64,000 nt of DNA from assembly GCF_014284195.1 (NCBI RefSeq), contig NZ_JACOGC010000005.1, positions 291,381 through 355,380 of the forward strand, in the 5' to 3' direction. Under the pieces are notes generated by a model. That model was not told the DNA's origin, ran no database searches, and was given only the letters and a program-made list of their open reading frames with translations. How positions within the stretch are numbered: the stretch's first letter is position 1; each line of letters begins with the position of its first letter. The position numbers and the translations under genes were made by a program. Source of the stretch: Cognatundibacterium griseum (lineage in GTDB: Bacteria > Pseudomonadota > Gammaproteobacteria > Burkholderiales > Burkholderiaceae_D). Positions 46,456 through 56,144 of the stretch are shown here, one piece after another.

Positions 46456-48966
46456 TTACTGATCGTACCAGTAACGCGCATGCGCCTGCCGGAATCTGGA
46501 AACATGCAATGATGCGCCGAATTCCAGCGTGATTGCACCTGATTCATCGGTTCTTAGACGATTTATTCCAAAATCGGCATAACGCTGAAACACCTCCGGT
46601 TTGGGATGATGGTAGCGATTCAGATAACCGACCTGAAAGATCGCCAGTGCCGGACTGACTGCACGCAGAAACGCCGGTGTGGAAGATGTGCCGCTGCCGT
46701 GGTGTGGCGCCAGCAACACATCGGCGCGCAGTTTTTCCGGCTGCATATGGATCAGTTCGTCCTCCTGCGTGGCTTCGATGTCACCGGGCAGCAGCATGGA
46801 AAAATCAGGTGCCGACACTTTCAGTGTGCAGCTGCGGGCATTGGATTTCCATTTGCTGCTCTCGTAACTGGCGGAAACGGGTTGCAATATCTCGAATTGC
46901 ACGCCATCCCATTCCCATGACTGCCCGCTGATACAGCGCCGGTGCGCCTTTGCCTGCAATACCAGCGGCGCATCTTCCCTGAGCGAGCTGCTGACGAGCG
47001 TGACAGGCAGTTGCTGCAGAATACTCAGCGCACCACCGGAGTGATCACTATCCTGATGCGACACCATCAGCATATCGAGCTGGTGGATGCCGTGAGATTT
47101 CAGAAATGGCAGAATCACCCGGCTACCGCCATCCGAACCCGGTGCGTAAAACGGGCCGGTGTCGTAGAGTAAGCGGTGTTGCGCGGTTTCCAGCAGCAAA
47201 GCCATGCCCTGACCGACATCAAATGCCGTCACCCGCATTTTCCCCTGCGCCACCGGCTCAGGTGGCACCAGCAGTAACGGCAGGCAGCAAACAGCGCCGA
47301 GCCAGCGCATCGGCCAGCCGCGCGGCGCCAGCAGCCATACGATTCCGGCCAGCGCCAGAACAAAAATCCACCAGGATGGCAAGGCTGCATTCCAGACCGC
47401 AAATGGTAACTGACTGCACCAGCCCAGCACGCCTGCCAGTATTTGCACCAATCCGTGGGCGGCCAGCAGCAGCCATCCTGATAACGGAGCAGGCGCAATA
47501 CTGCCCAGCAAGGACATGGGCGTCACCACCAGGCTGATCAGCGGGATTGCCACTGCATTGGCAACCGGACTGATGAGTGAAATCTGGCCGAACAATAACA
47601 TCGTCAATGGCACCAGCCCCACCGTGACGGCATATTGCGTGCGGGCTGCCGCATTCAGGGTGGCATGCCAGCGGCGGCGCCTGCTGTCTGACGCGTTACC
47701 GCCCGGCCCATGGACTTCCTGCATTTCACCTCCGCTGCCAGCGGCGTAAATGATGACGCCAACTGCAGCAAACGACAGCCAATAACCCGGGGACAGCACT
47801 GCCCAGGGATCAGCCAGCACCACTGCAGCCAGCGCCAGGCACAGCACGGAAGATATCCGCGTGATGCGTCCGTTCCACATCGCCACTGCCACCACCAGCA
47901 GCATCACCATTGTCCGCTGTGCCGGCACGCCAAAACCTGCCAGCGCCACGTACAGAACCGCCATCAGCGCGCCTGCCAGCGCAGCAATTTTCTGCGCCGG
48001 AATCCGTAAAGGCAAGACGAGATCAAGGAAAAATGAGCGGCGCCACAACCACGACATCAGCCATGCAAACATGCCTGCCACCATCGTGATGTGCAACCCG
48101 GAGATACTGATCAGATGACCAATCCCGACCCGGTTGAATACTGTCCAGTCCGACTGTGGAATCTCACGCTGATCACCGATCACCAGCGCCACGATGACGC
48201 CGGCATACGGCGCATCCGGCAACGCAGCATGCATTCGCGCCCGGAGCAATGCGCGGCTGCGCTCCACCAGATTGCCGGCACTCCAGACAAATTCCTGCAG
48301 TTTCCGGTTTGGCGGCGATGCTGCGCCATCGGCTTCTGCGGCATTTCTCACGGTTCCCGTTGCGCGGATTCCCTGCTCCAGCAACCAGACTTCATAATCA
48401 AAGCCATCGGGATTCGCATTGCCATGCGGTCGTTTCAGGCGCACACGCAACTGCCAGCGCTGGCCGGGCTGCACCATCTGCCAGTCCGGGCTGATGTTTT
48501 GACTCTGCATACCGAAGCCATTATTCATGGCATACCAGGACAGGCTCAGCTTCTGCGGCAGATTTTGCCTTTCCTGTGGCGTCAAAGCACTGTCCTGCCA
48601 ATCCTCGACGGTAAAATCAAAACGCTGTCCCTGAGCCAGTTGCAAAGGCAGGCTGGCGACTGTTCCGGTAACGCTCAGGTCGCGCCCTTCCCATGCTACT
48701 GGCAGCTGTTGCCGCATGGCCGCATGCGCTAATAGGGCGGCCCAGAGAAATCCCGCTAAGGCAGATAGCAGGAAAACGGCAAGCAGCCGCCCGGCATTTG
48801 CGGCACCTGCACGCCGTATTTCCAAAAATCGCGGTATGCGGCGGAACAGAAGCAAACCAGGCAACAGCAACGCCAGGAGCCAGGCCAGCTGGGACGGTTG
48901 CGGCAAATGCGCTTGCTGTTGCAGCAGCGCAGCGCCAGCCACCACACCGAGACAAGCCGTGCGCAT
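46456..48966 (-). CDS. comEC: DNA internalisation channel ComEC/Rec2
   Basis: 836 residues. N-terminal hydrophobic region, a soluble OB-like part (about 95-200), then the competence domain with about seven helices (GHLISISGLHITMVAG at about 285-300), and a C-terminal metallo-beta-lactamase-like domain: TAFDVGQGMALLLE, then SHQDSDHSGG with the H-x-D-x-D-H metal motif. ComEC passes single-stranded DNA through the inner membrane in transformation; the C-terminal domain is proposed to degrade the second strand. Start overlaps the tatD stop (TGATG). Confidence 0.94.
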   Translation of the reverse strand: MRTACLGVVAGAALLQQQAHLPQPSQLAWLLALLLPGLLLFRRIPRFLEIRRAGAANAGRLLAVFLLSALAGFLWAALLAHAAMRQQLPVAWEGRDLSVTGTVASLPLQLAQGQRFDFTVEDWQDSALTPQERQNLPQKLSLSWYAMNNGFGMQSQNISPDWQMVQPGQRWQLRVRLKRPHGNANPDGFDYEVWLLEQGIRATGTVRNAAEADGAASPPNRKLQEFVWSAGNLVERSRALLRARMHAALPDAPYAGVIVALVIGDQREIPQSDWTVFNRVGIGHLISISGLHITMVAGMFAWLMSWLWRRSFFLDLVLPLRIPAQKIAALAGALMAVLYVALAGFGVPAQRTMVMLLVVAVAMWNGRITRISSVLCLALAAVVLADPWAVLSPGYWLSFAAVGVIIYAAGSGGEMQEVHGPGGNASDSRRRRWHATLNAAARTQYAVTVGLVPLTMLLFGQISLISPVANAVAIPLISLVVTPMSLLGSIAPAPLSGWLLLAAHGLVQILAGVLGWCSQLPFAVWNAALPSWWIFVLALAGIVWLLAPRGWPMRWLGAVCCLPLLLVPPEPVAQGKMRVTAFDVGQGMALLLETAQHRLLYDTGPFYAPGSDGGSRVILPFLKSHGIHQLDMLMVSHQDSDHSGGALSILQQLPVTLVSSSLREDAPLVLQAKAHRRCISGQSWEWDGVQFEILQPVSASYESSKWKSNARSCTLKVSAPDFSMLLPGDIEATQEDELIHMQPEKLRADVLLAPHHGSGTSSTPAFLRAVSPALAIFQVGYLNRYHHPKPEVFQRYADFGINRLRTDESGAITLEFGASLHVSRFRQAHARYWYDQ

Positions 48967-49790
48967 CAGCCGGCCAGTGAAGCAGGAATCATCATACGCG
49001 GCAGAACTGCGAAGGCGTTCCGGGTCGTTGCCGCGGCGATCTCATGTACAGACAGGCCCCGCAGCTCTGCCAGCACCCGGGCAATGTGCGGCAATTGTTC
49101 CGGACTGTTGTGCTGATCCTGCAGCCAGCTGGGAGGAATATCCGGCGCATCGGTCTCCAGCACAATCGACTCCAGCGGCAATCCGGCTGCCAGCCGCCGG
49201 ATCTGCAAGGCACGGGTAAACGTCATTGCACCGCCAAAACCAAGGCGGAAATTCAGCGCGATCAGCGATTCCGCCTGCTGGATGCTGCCATTGAACGCGT
49301 GGGCAATGCCGCCTGTCACAGGAAAACGGCGCAGATATTTCAGAATGATGTCGAGTGAACGGCGCACATGCAGCAAGACCGGCAAATCAAAATCACGTGC
49401 AATTTTTAATTGCTCGGTATAAAAAAATTTCTGTTTTTCCCGCAACGGACTTTGGGTCAGCTCGGGCACAAAATAATCCAGCCCGATTTCACCGATCGCC
49501 ACCAGACGCCGGTCTTCACATCCCGCCTGCAGGCGCTGTGCGACTTGTTCACGCAAAAACACCAGATCCTGCTCCTGCGAAACGGCCACATACATCGGAT
49601 GAATACCCAGTGCATAAAAGCAGGCAGGATGCTGGTGCGCCAGCCCCGTCACTGCTGCAAAATTATTCTTATGCACCGCGGGCAGCACGATACCGGACAC
49701 ACCGGCACCCGCCGCCGCATCAGCAATGGCAAGCGACGCACCGGCAAATTCGCTGGCATCCAGATGGCAATGGGTATCAATCAGCATCAT
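48966..49790 (-). CDS. TatD-family metal-dependent hydrolase (DNase)
   Basis: 274 residues; ATG at 49790 or 49787. TIM-barrel hydrolase: metal-binding DTHCHLD (about 5-11), GEIGLDYF, LLHVRRSLDIIL and VLETDAPDIPP near the end. TatD proteins are 3'-5' exonucleases and act in DNA repair and turnover. The stop overlaps the comEC start by one base, an association that fits DNA uptake or its degradation. Family member is closest to TatD/YjjV, symbol not assigned. Confidence 0.92.
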   Translation of the reverse strand: MMLIDTHCHLDASEFAGASLAIADAAAGAGVSGIVLPAVHKNNFAAVTGLAHQHPACFYALGIHPMYVAVSQEQDLVFLREQVAQRLQAGCEDRRLVAIGEIGLDYFVPELTQSPLREKQKFFYTEQLKIARDFDLPVLLHVRRSLDIILKYLRRFPVTGGIAHAFNGSIQQAESLIALNFRLGFGGAMTFTRALQIRRLAAGLPLESIVLETDAPDIPPSWLQDQHNSPEQLPHIARVLAELRGLSVHEIAAATTRNAFAVLPRMMIPASLAG

Positions 49791-49940
49791 GCCGCCTGCA
49801 CAGTAAAATCAAAGGACGTGAAGATCATGCCCCGATTATGACGGATGTCGCCACCCGGACTCAAGCGGAATACCGTGCGGCACAGCAGCCCCTCTGGACA
49901 GGCTGTGTCTGCTGCGTGCTGAGCCCAGGTTCAGCCGCTC

Positions 49941-52268
49941 TCAGCAGCACCCGGCCTGTTCGAGTTCCTCACTCTCAGACACTGCTGCCCGCAACAGCTT
50001 CGCTGCCTGTACCATGTTCCCCAGTGCAGCTAATGTTTCCGGCCAGCCGCGGGTCTTCAGGCCGCAATCCGGGTTGACCCATAAGCGACTGTCAGGAATC
50101 ACACTGCGCGCTTTTTCCAGCAGCCGCTGCATCTCACTAACGCGGGGAATGCGTGGCGAATGGATGTCGTACACACCGGGGCCGATCTCGTTCGGATAAG
50201 AAAAACTGCCAAAGCCATCCAGCAATTCCATATCCGAACGGGAAGTTTCAATCGTGATGACATCGGCATCCATTGCGGCAATCCAGGGCAGGATATCGTT
50301 AAACTCGGAATAGCACATGTGCGTATGAATCTGGGTCTCGTCCCGCACGCCTGCCGAGCAGACCCTGAAAGCATGCACCGCCCAGTCCAGATACGCAGCC
50401 CAGTCGCGCTTCTTCAGCGGCAAGCCCTCGCGGAAAGCCGGTTCGTCTATCTGTATCATGCCAATGCCCGCTTTTTCCAGATCACTCACCTCATCGCGCA
50501 AAGCCAGCGCAATCTGCAAGGCAGTCAGCGCACGCGGCTGATCGTCCCGCACGAATGACCATTGCAGCATCGTCACCGGGCCAGTCAGCATGCCCTTGAC
50601 GGGTCGTACAGTCAGGCTCTGTGCATAGCGGCTCCAGCTGACTGTCATTTCTTCCGGCCGGTATACATCGCCATAGATCACAGGCGGCTTCACACAGCGC
50701 GACCCGTAACTCTGCACCCATCCATTCAGGGTGAATGCATATCCCCACAACTGTTCGCCAAAATATTCCACCATGTCGTTCCGTTCCGGCTCACCATGCA
50801 CCAGCACATCGATATCGAGCGCCAGCTGTTGTCCGATCACATGGCGGATTTCGGCACGCATCGCCTCCAGATAATCGAGATGCGCCAGCGCTCCGCGTTT
50901 ATACGCTGCCCGCGCCTGACGGATAGCCGCGGTCTGGGGAAAAGAGCCAATCGTCGTGGTCGGAAACAGTGGTAACTGAAAACGTTGCTGTTGTCCGATA
51001 ATGCGTTGGGAAAACACGCTGCTGCGCTCCGCATCGGCGGCCGTCACCTGCGCCAGCCGTTTCTGCACCAGCGGATTATGAATGCGCGACGAATGACGCC
51101 GTTGCGCAAGCGCCCGGTCAGCAGCGGCAAACTGCGCCGCAACTGCGGCATGAATGACCTTTCCGACCGGTGCGGCAGCATGTATCAGTGCTTGCTTCAA
51201 AGCCTGAATTTCAGCCAGCTTTTGCACTGCAAATGCCAGCCAGTCACGAATATCGGCATCCAGCGCTGTTTCAGCCTCCAGATCAACCGGTACGTGCTGC
51301 AAGGAACAGCTGGCAGCAATCCATAAGTCATCGCCCAATCTGGCCTGCACCGGTTTCAGCCATTCCAGCAGATGGGACAAATCAGCACGCCAGATATTGC
51401 GCCCATCGACCACTCCTGCCGACAACACCCGGCCAGCCGGCCAGTCAGGCAATAAGGATTCCAGTTGCTGCGGCGCCCTGACCAAATCCAGATGCACCCC
51501 AGCCACCGGCAACGCGTGCAGCAAAGCGGCTCTGTCCTGTACAGACTCAAAATAAGTCGCCAGCAATATTTTGGGCGACTGCGCTGCCAGCAGCCGGTAA
51601 GCCACTGGGAAAGCATCCAGCCACTGCGGCGCCAGCTCCAGCGCGAGTATGGGCTCATCCAGTTGCACCCACTCCACCCCGGCAGCCAGCAAACGTGCCA
51701 ACACGCGCTGATAGGCGGGAAGCAAACGTACCAGCAACTCCAGCGGATGCTGCAGCCCCTGCTTCACCTTCCCCAGATACAGCAGGCTCAATGGACCAAG
51801 CAGCACCACTTTCGCCCGGTACCCGTTTGCCTGCGCTTCAGCCAGTTCATCAAACAACCAGTCCGCGCCGCCATCAAATGAGGTGTCTGCCGTCCACTCC
51901 GGCACCAGATAGTGGTAATTGGTATCAAACCATTTCGTCATTTCCATGGCCACATGCTGCGTATTGCCACGCGCGGCAACAAAATAATCGTCCAGCGTCA
52001 GTGCCGCGGCATTAAAGCCGAATCTCTCCGGCAGAGCACCCAGCAAAGTCAGCGTATTGAGCACCTGGTCATACCAGGCAAAATCGCCGACCGTCACCAT
52101 ATCCAACCCCGCACCCGCCTGCTGCTGCCAGTGCCGGAGCCGTAATTCACGCCCGGTTTCCTGCAAAGTAGCAGCAGTCACATCGCCGCGCCAGTAGGCT
52201 TCCAGTGCAAATTTCAGTTCACGCTGCGCACCGATGCGCGGGAACCCCAGAATATGTGCCTGTGTCAT
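49941..52268 (-). CDS. metE: cobalamin-independent methionine synthase MetE
   Basis: 775 residues. Two TIM-barrel halves; MetE methylates homocysteine using 5-methyltetrahydropteroyltriglutamate without B12. C-terminal zinc ligands are visible: His and Cys in HTHMCYSEF and the second Cys in [12 protein letters not shown]. Starts [21 protein letters not shown] stands seven bases before the ATG. Divergent from metR with a shared 99-base control region; MetR activation by homocysteine is established in enterobacteria. Confidence 0.96.
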   Translation of the reverse strand: MTQAHILGFPRIGAQRELKFALEAYWRGDVTAATLQETGRELRLRHWQQQAGAGLDMVTVGDFAWYDQVLNTLTLLGALPERFGFNAAALTLDDYFVAARGNTQHVAMEMTKWFDTNYHYLVPEWTADTSFDGGADWLFDELAEAQANGYRAKVVLLGPLSLLYLGKVKQGLQHPLELLVRLLPAYQRVLARLLAAGVEWVQLDEPILALELAPQWLDAFPVAYRLLAAQSPKILLATYFESVQDRAALLHALPVAGVHLDLVRAPQQLESLLPDWPAGRVLSAGVVDGRNIWRADLSHLLEWLKPVQARLGDDLWIAASCSLQHVPVDLEAETALDADIRDWLAFAVQKLAEIQALKQALIHAAAPVGKVIHAAVAAQFAAADRALAQRRHSSRIHNPLVQKRLAQVTAADAERSSVFSQRIIGQQQRFQLPLFPTTTIGSFPQTAAIRQARAAYKRGALAHLDYLEAMRAEIRHVIGQQLALDIDVLVHGEPERNDMVEYFGEQLWGYAFTLNGWVQSYGSRCVKPPVIYGDVYRPEEMTVSWSRYAQSLTVRPVKGMLTGPVTMLQWSFVRDDQPRALTALQIALALRDEVSDLEKAGIGMIQIDEPAFREGLPLKKRDWAAYLDWAVHAFRVCSAGVRDETQIHTHMCYSEFNDILPWIAAMDADVITIETSRSDMELLDGFGSFSYPNEIGPGVYDIHSPRIPRVSEMQRLLEKARSVIPDSRLWVNPDCGLKTRGWPETLAALGNMVQAAKLLRAAVSESEELEQAGCC

Positions 52269-52352
52269 GTTTTGATCCTTATTTCGTTCATCGTGCTTCC
52301 ATCATGAAAGAAAGAGGATTATTATTCAAACGACATATTTTAAGAATTAACT

Positions 52353-52365
52353 TGAATTTCATTCA
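52353..52365. promoter_or_regulatory. MetR binding site in the metE-metR intergenic region
   Basis: TGAA-TTTCA-TTCA is a perfect match to the TGAA-N5-TTCA MetR consensus. It lies two bases before the metR start codon and about 85 bases from the metE start, so it probably serves both activation of metE and repression of metR. Confidence 0.6.
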
Positions 52366-52367
52366 TA

Positions 52368-53291
52368 ATGCAATCGATACTCGAACTACGTCATCTCAAA
52401 ACCCTGCAGGCTTTACGTGAGGCAGGTAATCTGTTACGGGCAGCGACGCTGCTCAATGTGACGCAATCCGCGTTATCTCATCAGGTAAAACTGCTGGAAG
52501 ACCATTACGGCGTCGCTTTGTTTGAACGCAAGTCAACACCGCTGCGCTTTACACCAGCCGGTGAACGTTTGCTGCAACTGGCGGATCAGGTGCTGCCGCT
52601 GACAGCCAACACCGAACGTGATCTGGCGCGGCTGGCGCAGGGTGTCGCCGGCCAGTTGCGGATTGCGGTGGAATGCCATACCTGCTTTGACTGGCTAATG
52701 CCGGCAATGGATGTGTTTCGTCAGCGCTGGCCGGAGGTCGAGCTGGATATCGTTTCCGGCTTTCAGGCTGACCCGGTGGGGCTGCTGTATCAGCACAAGG
52801 CGGACGTCGCGATTGTGTCGGAAATCGATCATGCGGAGAGCGTTGCTTACCACCCGCTGTTCCGGTTTGAAATCGTGGCACTGATTGCAAAGGATCATGC
52901 ACTGGCGAAAAAAGACATTTTGCAGGCCGAAGATTTTGCGGATGAAACCCTGATTACCTATCCGGTGCCGGACGAGATGCTCGATATTGTCCGTCAGGTG
53001 CTGAAACCGGCAAACATCGAACCGGCTGCCCGGCGCACTACCGAGCTGACCGTCGCCATGCTGCAACTGGTCGCCAGCAAACGCGGCATTGCCACACTGC
53101 CGCTATGGGCAGCACAGAATTATCTGAACCGGCATTACGTGCTGGGAAAGCGGATTACTCCGCAAGGTCTGACAGGCAGGTTGTATGCCGCCTGCCAGCC
53201 AGAACTGAGTGAAAAAGCCTATCTCGCGGATTTTGTGGAAATCATCCGCGAGACCAGCTATCTGAATCTGGAAAATATCGAACTGATCTGA
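52368..53291 (+). CDS. metR: LysR-type regulator MetR
   Basis: 307 residues. N-terminal LysR helix-turn-helix: HLKTLQALREAGNLLRAA and NVTQSALSHQVKLLED (about 8-45), then the two-lobe effector domain (AVECHTCFDWLMPAMD, about 100-116). The Cys-x-Thr-Cys pattern and the position opposite metE mark it as MetR, which senses homocysteine. A MetR site lies directly before its start. Confidence 0.93.
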   Translation: MQSILELRHLKTLQALREAGNLLRAATLLNVTQSALSHQVKLLEDHYGVALFERKSTPLRFTPAGERLLQLADQVLPLTANTERDLARLAQGVAGQLRIAVECHTCFDWLMPAMDVFRQRWPEVELDIVSGFQADPVGLLYQHKADVAIVSEIDHAESVAYHPLFRFEIVALIAKDHALAKKDILQAEDFADETLITYPVPDEMLDIVRQVLKPANIEPAARRTTELTVAMLQLVASKRGIATLPLWAAQNYLNRHYVLGKRITPQGLTGRLYAACQPELSEKAYLADFVEIIRETSYLNLENIELI

Positions 53292-53300
53292 GCGTTTGCA

Positions 53301-53329
53301 TCTTGCGCAATGCAGTGTGCGGCGCAAGA
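53301..53329. terminator. hairpin between convergent metR and rraA
   Basis: TCTTGCGC and GCGCAAGA pair perfectly over eight bases around a 13-base loop; weak A/T-runs on the outside (AAAA to the right). Probable two-way terminator. Confidence 0.5.
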
Positions 53330-53332
53330 AAA

Positions 53333-53833
53333 TCAACTCGTATGCAGCGGCTTTCTGGAGACCAGCACACCATCGGCATCGGCATAAATCCAGTCACCGG
53401 GATGCACGGCCGTATTGGCAATCGTAATTTTCAGATCACGCTCGCCACCGCCGCGCTTCACACTTTTGACCGGCATCGCCGCCAGTGCACGAATGCCGAC
53501 CGCACAGGCATTGAGCTCTTCGGTATCGCGCACGCAGCCATTGACGACGATCCCGGCCCAGCCGTTTTTTTCTGCCAGCACGCCGAGATTGCCGCCGACC
53601 ATCGCACAGCGAAAGCTGCCGCCACCGTCAATCACCAGCACCTGGCCGTGACCGGGCGTTTCCAGTATCGTCCGGACCATGCCATTGTCTTCAAAGGCTT
53701 TCAGGGTGACTGCCGGTCCGCAAAACTGGCTGACTCCGCCAAAGCGGGTAAATACCGGCGGAATGGCGGCCAGTTCGCCACTGGTTAACAAATCTTCGTT
53801 GGCGTCACAAATGTCGCAGGTTGCAAAGCTCAT
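53333..53833 (-). CDS. rraA: RraA-family protein (RNase E inhibitor / aldolase fold)
   Basis: 166 residues from the ATG at 53833, with AGGA eight bases upstream. Fold signposts: [37 protein letters not shown], and [14 protein letters not shown] with the Arg-Asp pair. RraA proteins bind the C-terminal half of RNase E and inhibit it in E. coli, but the same fold includes 4-hydroxy-4-methyl-2-oxoglutarate aldolases, and here the Asp/Arg aldolase residues (GGSxR, NGCVRD) look intact. Either function, or both, is possible. Confidence 0.88.
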   Translation of the reverse strand: MSFATCDICDANEDLLTSGELAAIPPVFTRFGGVSQFCGPAVTLKAFEDNGMVRTILETPGHGQVLVIDGGGSFRCAMVGGNLGVLAEKNGWAGIVVNGCVRDTEELNACAVGIRALAAMPVKSVKRGGGERDLKITIANTAVHPGDWIYADADGVLVSRKPLHTS

Positions 53834-53888
53834 GCTGGGTTCCTCGTTGGATAATGAAGTCGCTGATGCGCCCCATTCTAGCCGCCAA

Positions 53889-55112
53889 TCAGGCAGCCGC
53901 CAATGCCCGGGTACGTCCGCCAACATTCACCGCCGTCAGGATCGCCAGCACCTGGAACGCGCCAACGCACAGGAACACCCAGGAGGGATGGCGGCCATCC
54001 ATGATCATGCCAAACAGCAGCGGTGCAACGGCCAGCCCGGAATCCAGACCGGAATACACGATGCCATAGACGCGCCCTGTCGCATTTTTCGGAGCCGCAG
54101 CACGGATCATCAGATCACGCGACGGCCCCGCCATACCGGACCCGAAACCGACTGCCGCCATCAGCAGAATCGCCAGCGGCGCATTGGCCCAGCCGGTTGC
54201 CAGCACAACTGAAAAGATGCCGGCAAAACTGAAGGCCAGCGCAATGGTGCGGTCATGATTTTTAGCACGTGCCGCCAGAAAACCACCCCACAGCATGCCG
54301 CCCGCAGAAGCCAGCATGAACATCGTATATGCCGTGGTGGCAGACGCCAGCGACATGCCATACAGATCACGCAGGCTGGCCGCAGAAAAACTCTGGATAC
54401 CGCCCAGTGCCATCGCACTGACAAAGAAAAAACCGAAACACATCCAGACCGCCGGTATTTTGAGAAAATCCAGCGCACCTGCCGAATGTGCCTGCTGAGT
54501 CGCTGCAGCATGTTGCGCCACGCCGGTATGCAGCAGATCCCGGTAAATCACCAACACAAGCAGCACGATCAGCGGCAGAAATGCCGCGCAGAACAGCGCC
54601 ATGCGCCAGCTGCTGAACTGCGCAATCGTCACCAGAAAAACGGGTGCCGCGGCCCAGCCCAGATTGCCGGTAATCCCGTGCACGGAAAACGCATATCCCA
54701 GCCGGGCCGGCGAAACACGTTTATTCAGCAAAGTGTAGTCGGAAGGATGAAACACGCTGTTCCCCACACCGGCCAGCATCGCCCCCGCCAGCAACATACC
54801 GTACTGCTGCGCCGCAGACAGCACCAGTGCGGACAAGCCCAGACAGGTAATCCCGAAAAACAGCACGGCCCGGGCACCCAGCTTATCAACGACAAATCCG
54901 GCCAGCGCCTGACCGATTCCGGACACCACGAAAAACGCCGTCATCAGCAATCCTAATTCGGCATACGACAGTGAGAAGGCTTCTTTAATCCACGGAAATA
55001 AAGGCGCCAGAATCATATGAAAAAAATGCGAAATTCCATGGGCGATGCCGACCAGACTGATGACCATCGCGTCCTGTTTCAGGTTCGCGGGTGCAGCGAT
55101 TGTTGTATTCAT
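53889..55112 (-). CDS. MFS transporter
   Basis: 407 residues with about twelve membrane helices. Opening [19 protein letters not shown] and [16 protein letters not shown] recall the fosmidomycin-resistance (Fsr)-like group of MFS exporters. Motif A-like loop [12 protein letters not shown]. Divergent from an AraC-type regulator 163 bases away, which probably controls it. Substrate unknown. Confidence 0.85.
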   Translation of the reverse strand: MNTTIAAPANLKQDAMVISLVGIAHGISHFFHMILAPLFPWIKEAFSLSYAELGLLMTAFFVVSGIGQALAGFVVDKLGARAVLFFGITCLGLSALVLSAAQQYGMLLAGAMLAGVGNSVFHPSDYTLLNKRVSPARLGYAFSVHGITGNLGWAAAPVFLVTIAQFSSWRMALFCAAFLPLIVLLVLVIYRDLLHTGVAQHAAATQQAHSAGALDFLKIPAVWMCFGFFFVSAMALGGIQSFSAASLRDLYGMSLASATTAYTMFMLASAGGMLWGGFLAARAKNHDRTIALAFSFAGIFSVVLATGWANAPLAILLMAAVGFGSGMAGPSRDLMIRAAAPKNATGRVYGIVYSGLDSGLAVAPLLFGMIMDGRHPSWVFLCVGAFQVLAILTAVNVGGRTRALAAA

Positions 55113-55275
55113 AAGCTCTCCGGTAAAAACATCCTACTCCCTGCATCTGCGCAGAGAAGACAGGTTTTAACACCATCTGGGATGGCAATACGTACAGTCT
55201 AAGCAAATTATGCGCGGCTGATTTAAGATAGAAGGTCAATATTTATCGCAAAACTGCCAATCCGAAAATTCTCCT

Positions 55276-56058
55276 ATGCCCGTTCCAGTCGTCACCCATT
55301 ACCAGCCCCATCCACCGGAAAGCCATCCCACACGGCAACGCCCGGTCAGACTGGTGGCGCGAAATATGAAAAACGCCCGCAATCTGGCGCCGCATCATCA
55401 CGCATGGGGACAGCTGACCTACACACCCAAAGGTATGCTGCAGGTCATTGCCGACAACACCATCTGGTTTGTCCCGCCGATGCGGGCAATCTGGATCCCG
55501 CCGACGATCACACATGAAATCCGCACACTCGCTGATTCCCAGTTACGGGTGCTGCAGATTCATGCCGATGCCAGCCCCTTTCCCGGTCAGCGTTGCGTCG
55601 TGCTTGAAGTATCAGGGTTACTCAAAGAGCTGATTGCCGGCATGGCGCAATTCGATGGCGCCTGCGCGCGCGAAAGCAGAATGGCCCAAGTCATTATCGA
55701 TGAACTGCAACACGCCAGACCGTTGCCGATTGACCTGCCGATGCCGGGCGATAAGCGTCTCAAGACACTGTGCGAACTCCTGCTGGCCAATCCGGCCAAC
55801 AATGCCAGTCTGGATCAGCTGGCGCGACAGGTCGGCGCATCGCCACGCACATTGAGCCGCCTGTTTGAACGGGAGCTGCACATGCGCTTCAGCAACTGGC
55901 GTCAGCAAATGCGGCTGGCGCGCGCCACCCCGCTGATCGCCAGCGGCATGCCGCTGTCACAGGTCGCCGCCGAACTGGGCTACACCAGTCAGTCTGCCTT
56001 TTCTGCGATGTTCAAAAAAACGCTGGGACAACCGCCCTCTGCATTTTTCAACCGATAA
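55276..56058 (+). CDS. AraC-family regulator with N-terminal cupin
   Basis: 260 residues. N-terminal cupin-like sensor (about 35-120; HHHAWGQLTYTPKG) and a C-terminal double helix-turn-helix (about 165-258; SLDQLARQVGASPRTLSRLF and SQVAAELGYTSQSAFSAMFK). The His-rich cupin start could bind a metal. Points away from the MFS gene, which is its likely target; the 163-base gap between them holds both promoters. Ligand unknown. Confidence 0.9.
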   Translation: MPVPVVTHYQPHPPESHPTRQRPVRLVARNMKNARNLAPHHHAWGQLTYTPKGMLQVIADNTIWFVPPMRAIWIPPTITHEIRTLADSQLRVLQIHADASPFPGQRCVVLEVSGLLKELIAGMAQFDGACARESRMAQVIIDELQHARPLPIDLPMPGDKRLKTLCELLLANPANNASLDQLARQVGASPRTLSRLFERELHMRFSNWRQQMRLARATPLIASGMPLSQVAAELGYTSQSAFSAMFKKTLGQPPSAFFNR

Positions 56059-56078
56059 CAGAATCCGTTATCCATCAT

Positions 56079-56108
56079 AAAAAAGGGGCGGCATTTGCAT
56101 GCCACCCC
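56079..56108 (-). terminator. terminator of clpB
   Basis: GGGGCGGCAT pairs with ATGCCACCCC (one mismatch) around a four-base loop. On the minus strand it is followed by a run of six T; 37 bases after the clpB stop. Confidence 0.8.
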
Positions 56109-56144
56109 AACTTGCTTTCCTGACCGGGTAATACAAAAACGGTG

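Noticed and set aside
52269..52367. Cobalamin riboswitch before metE
   Set aside because: Gap is too short (99 bases) and the B12-box is absent; MetR control explains the region.
54255..54956. Long open frame on the plus strand (233 codons)
   Set aside because: Lies antisense within the MFS transporter gene, with a His/Gln/Arg-rich, fold-less composition typical of a shadow frame.
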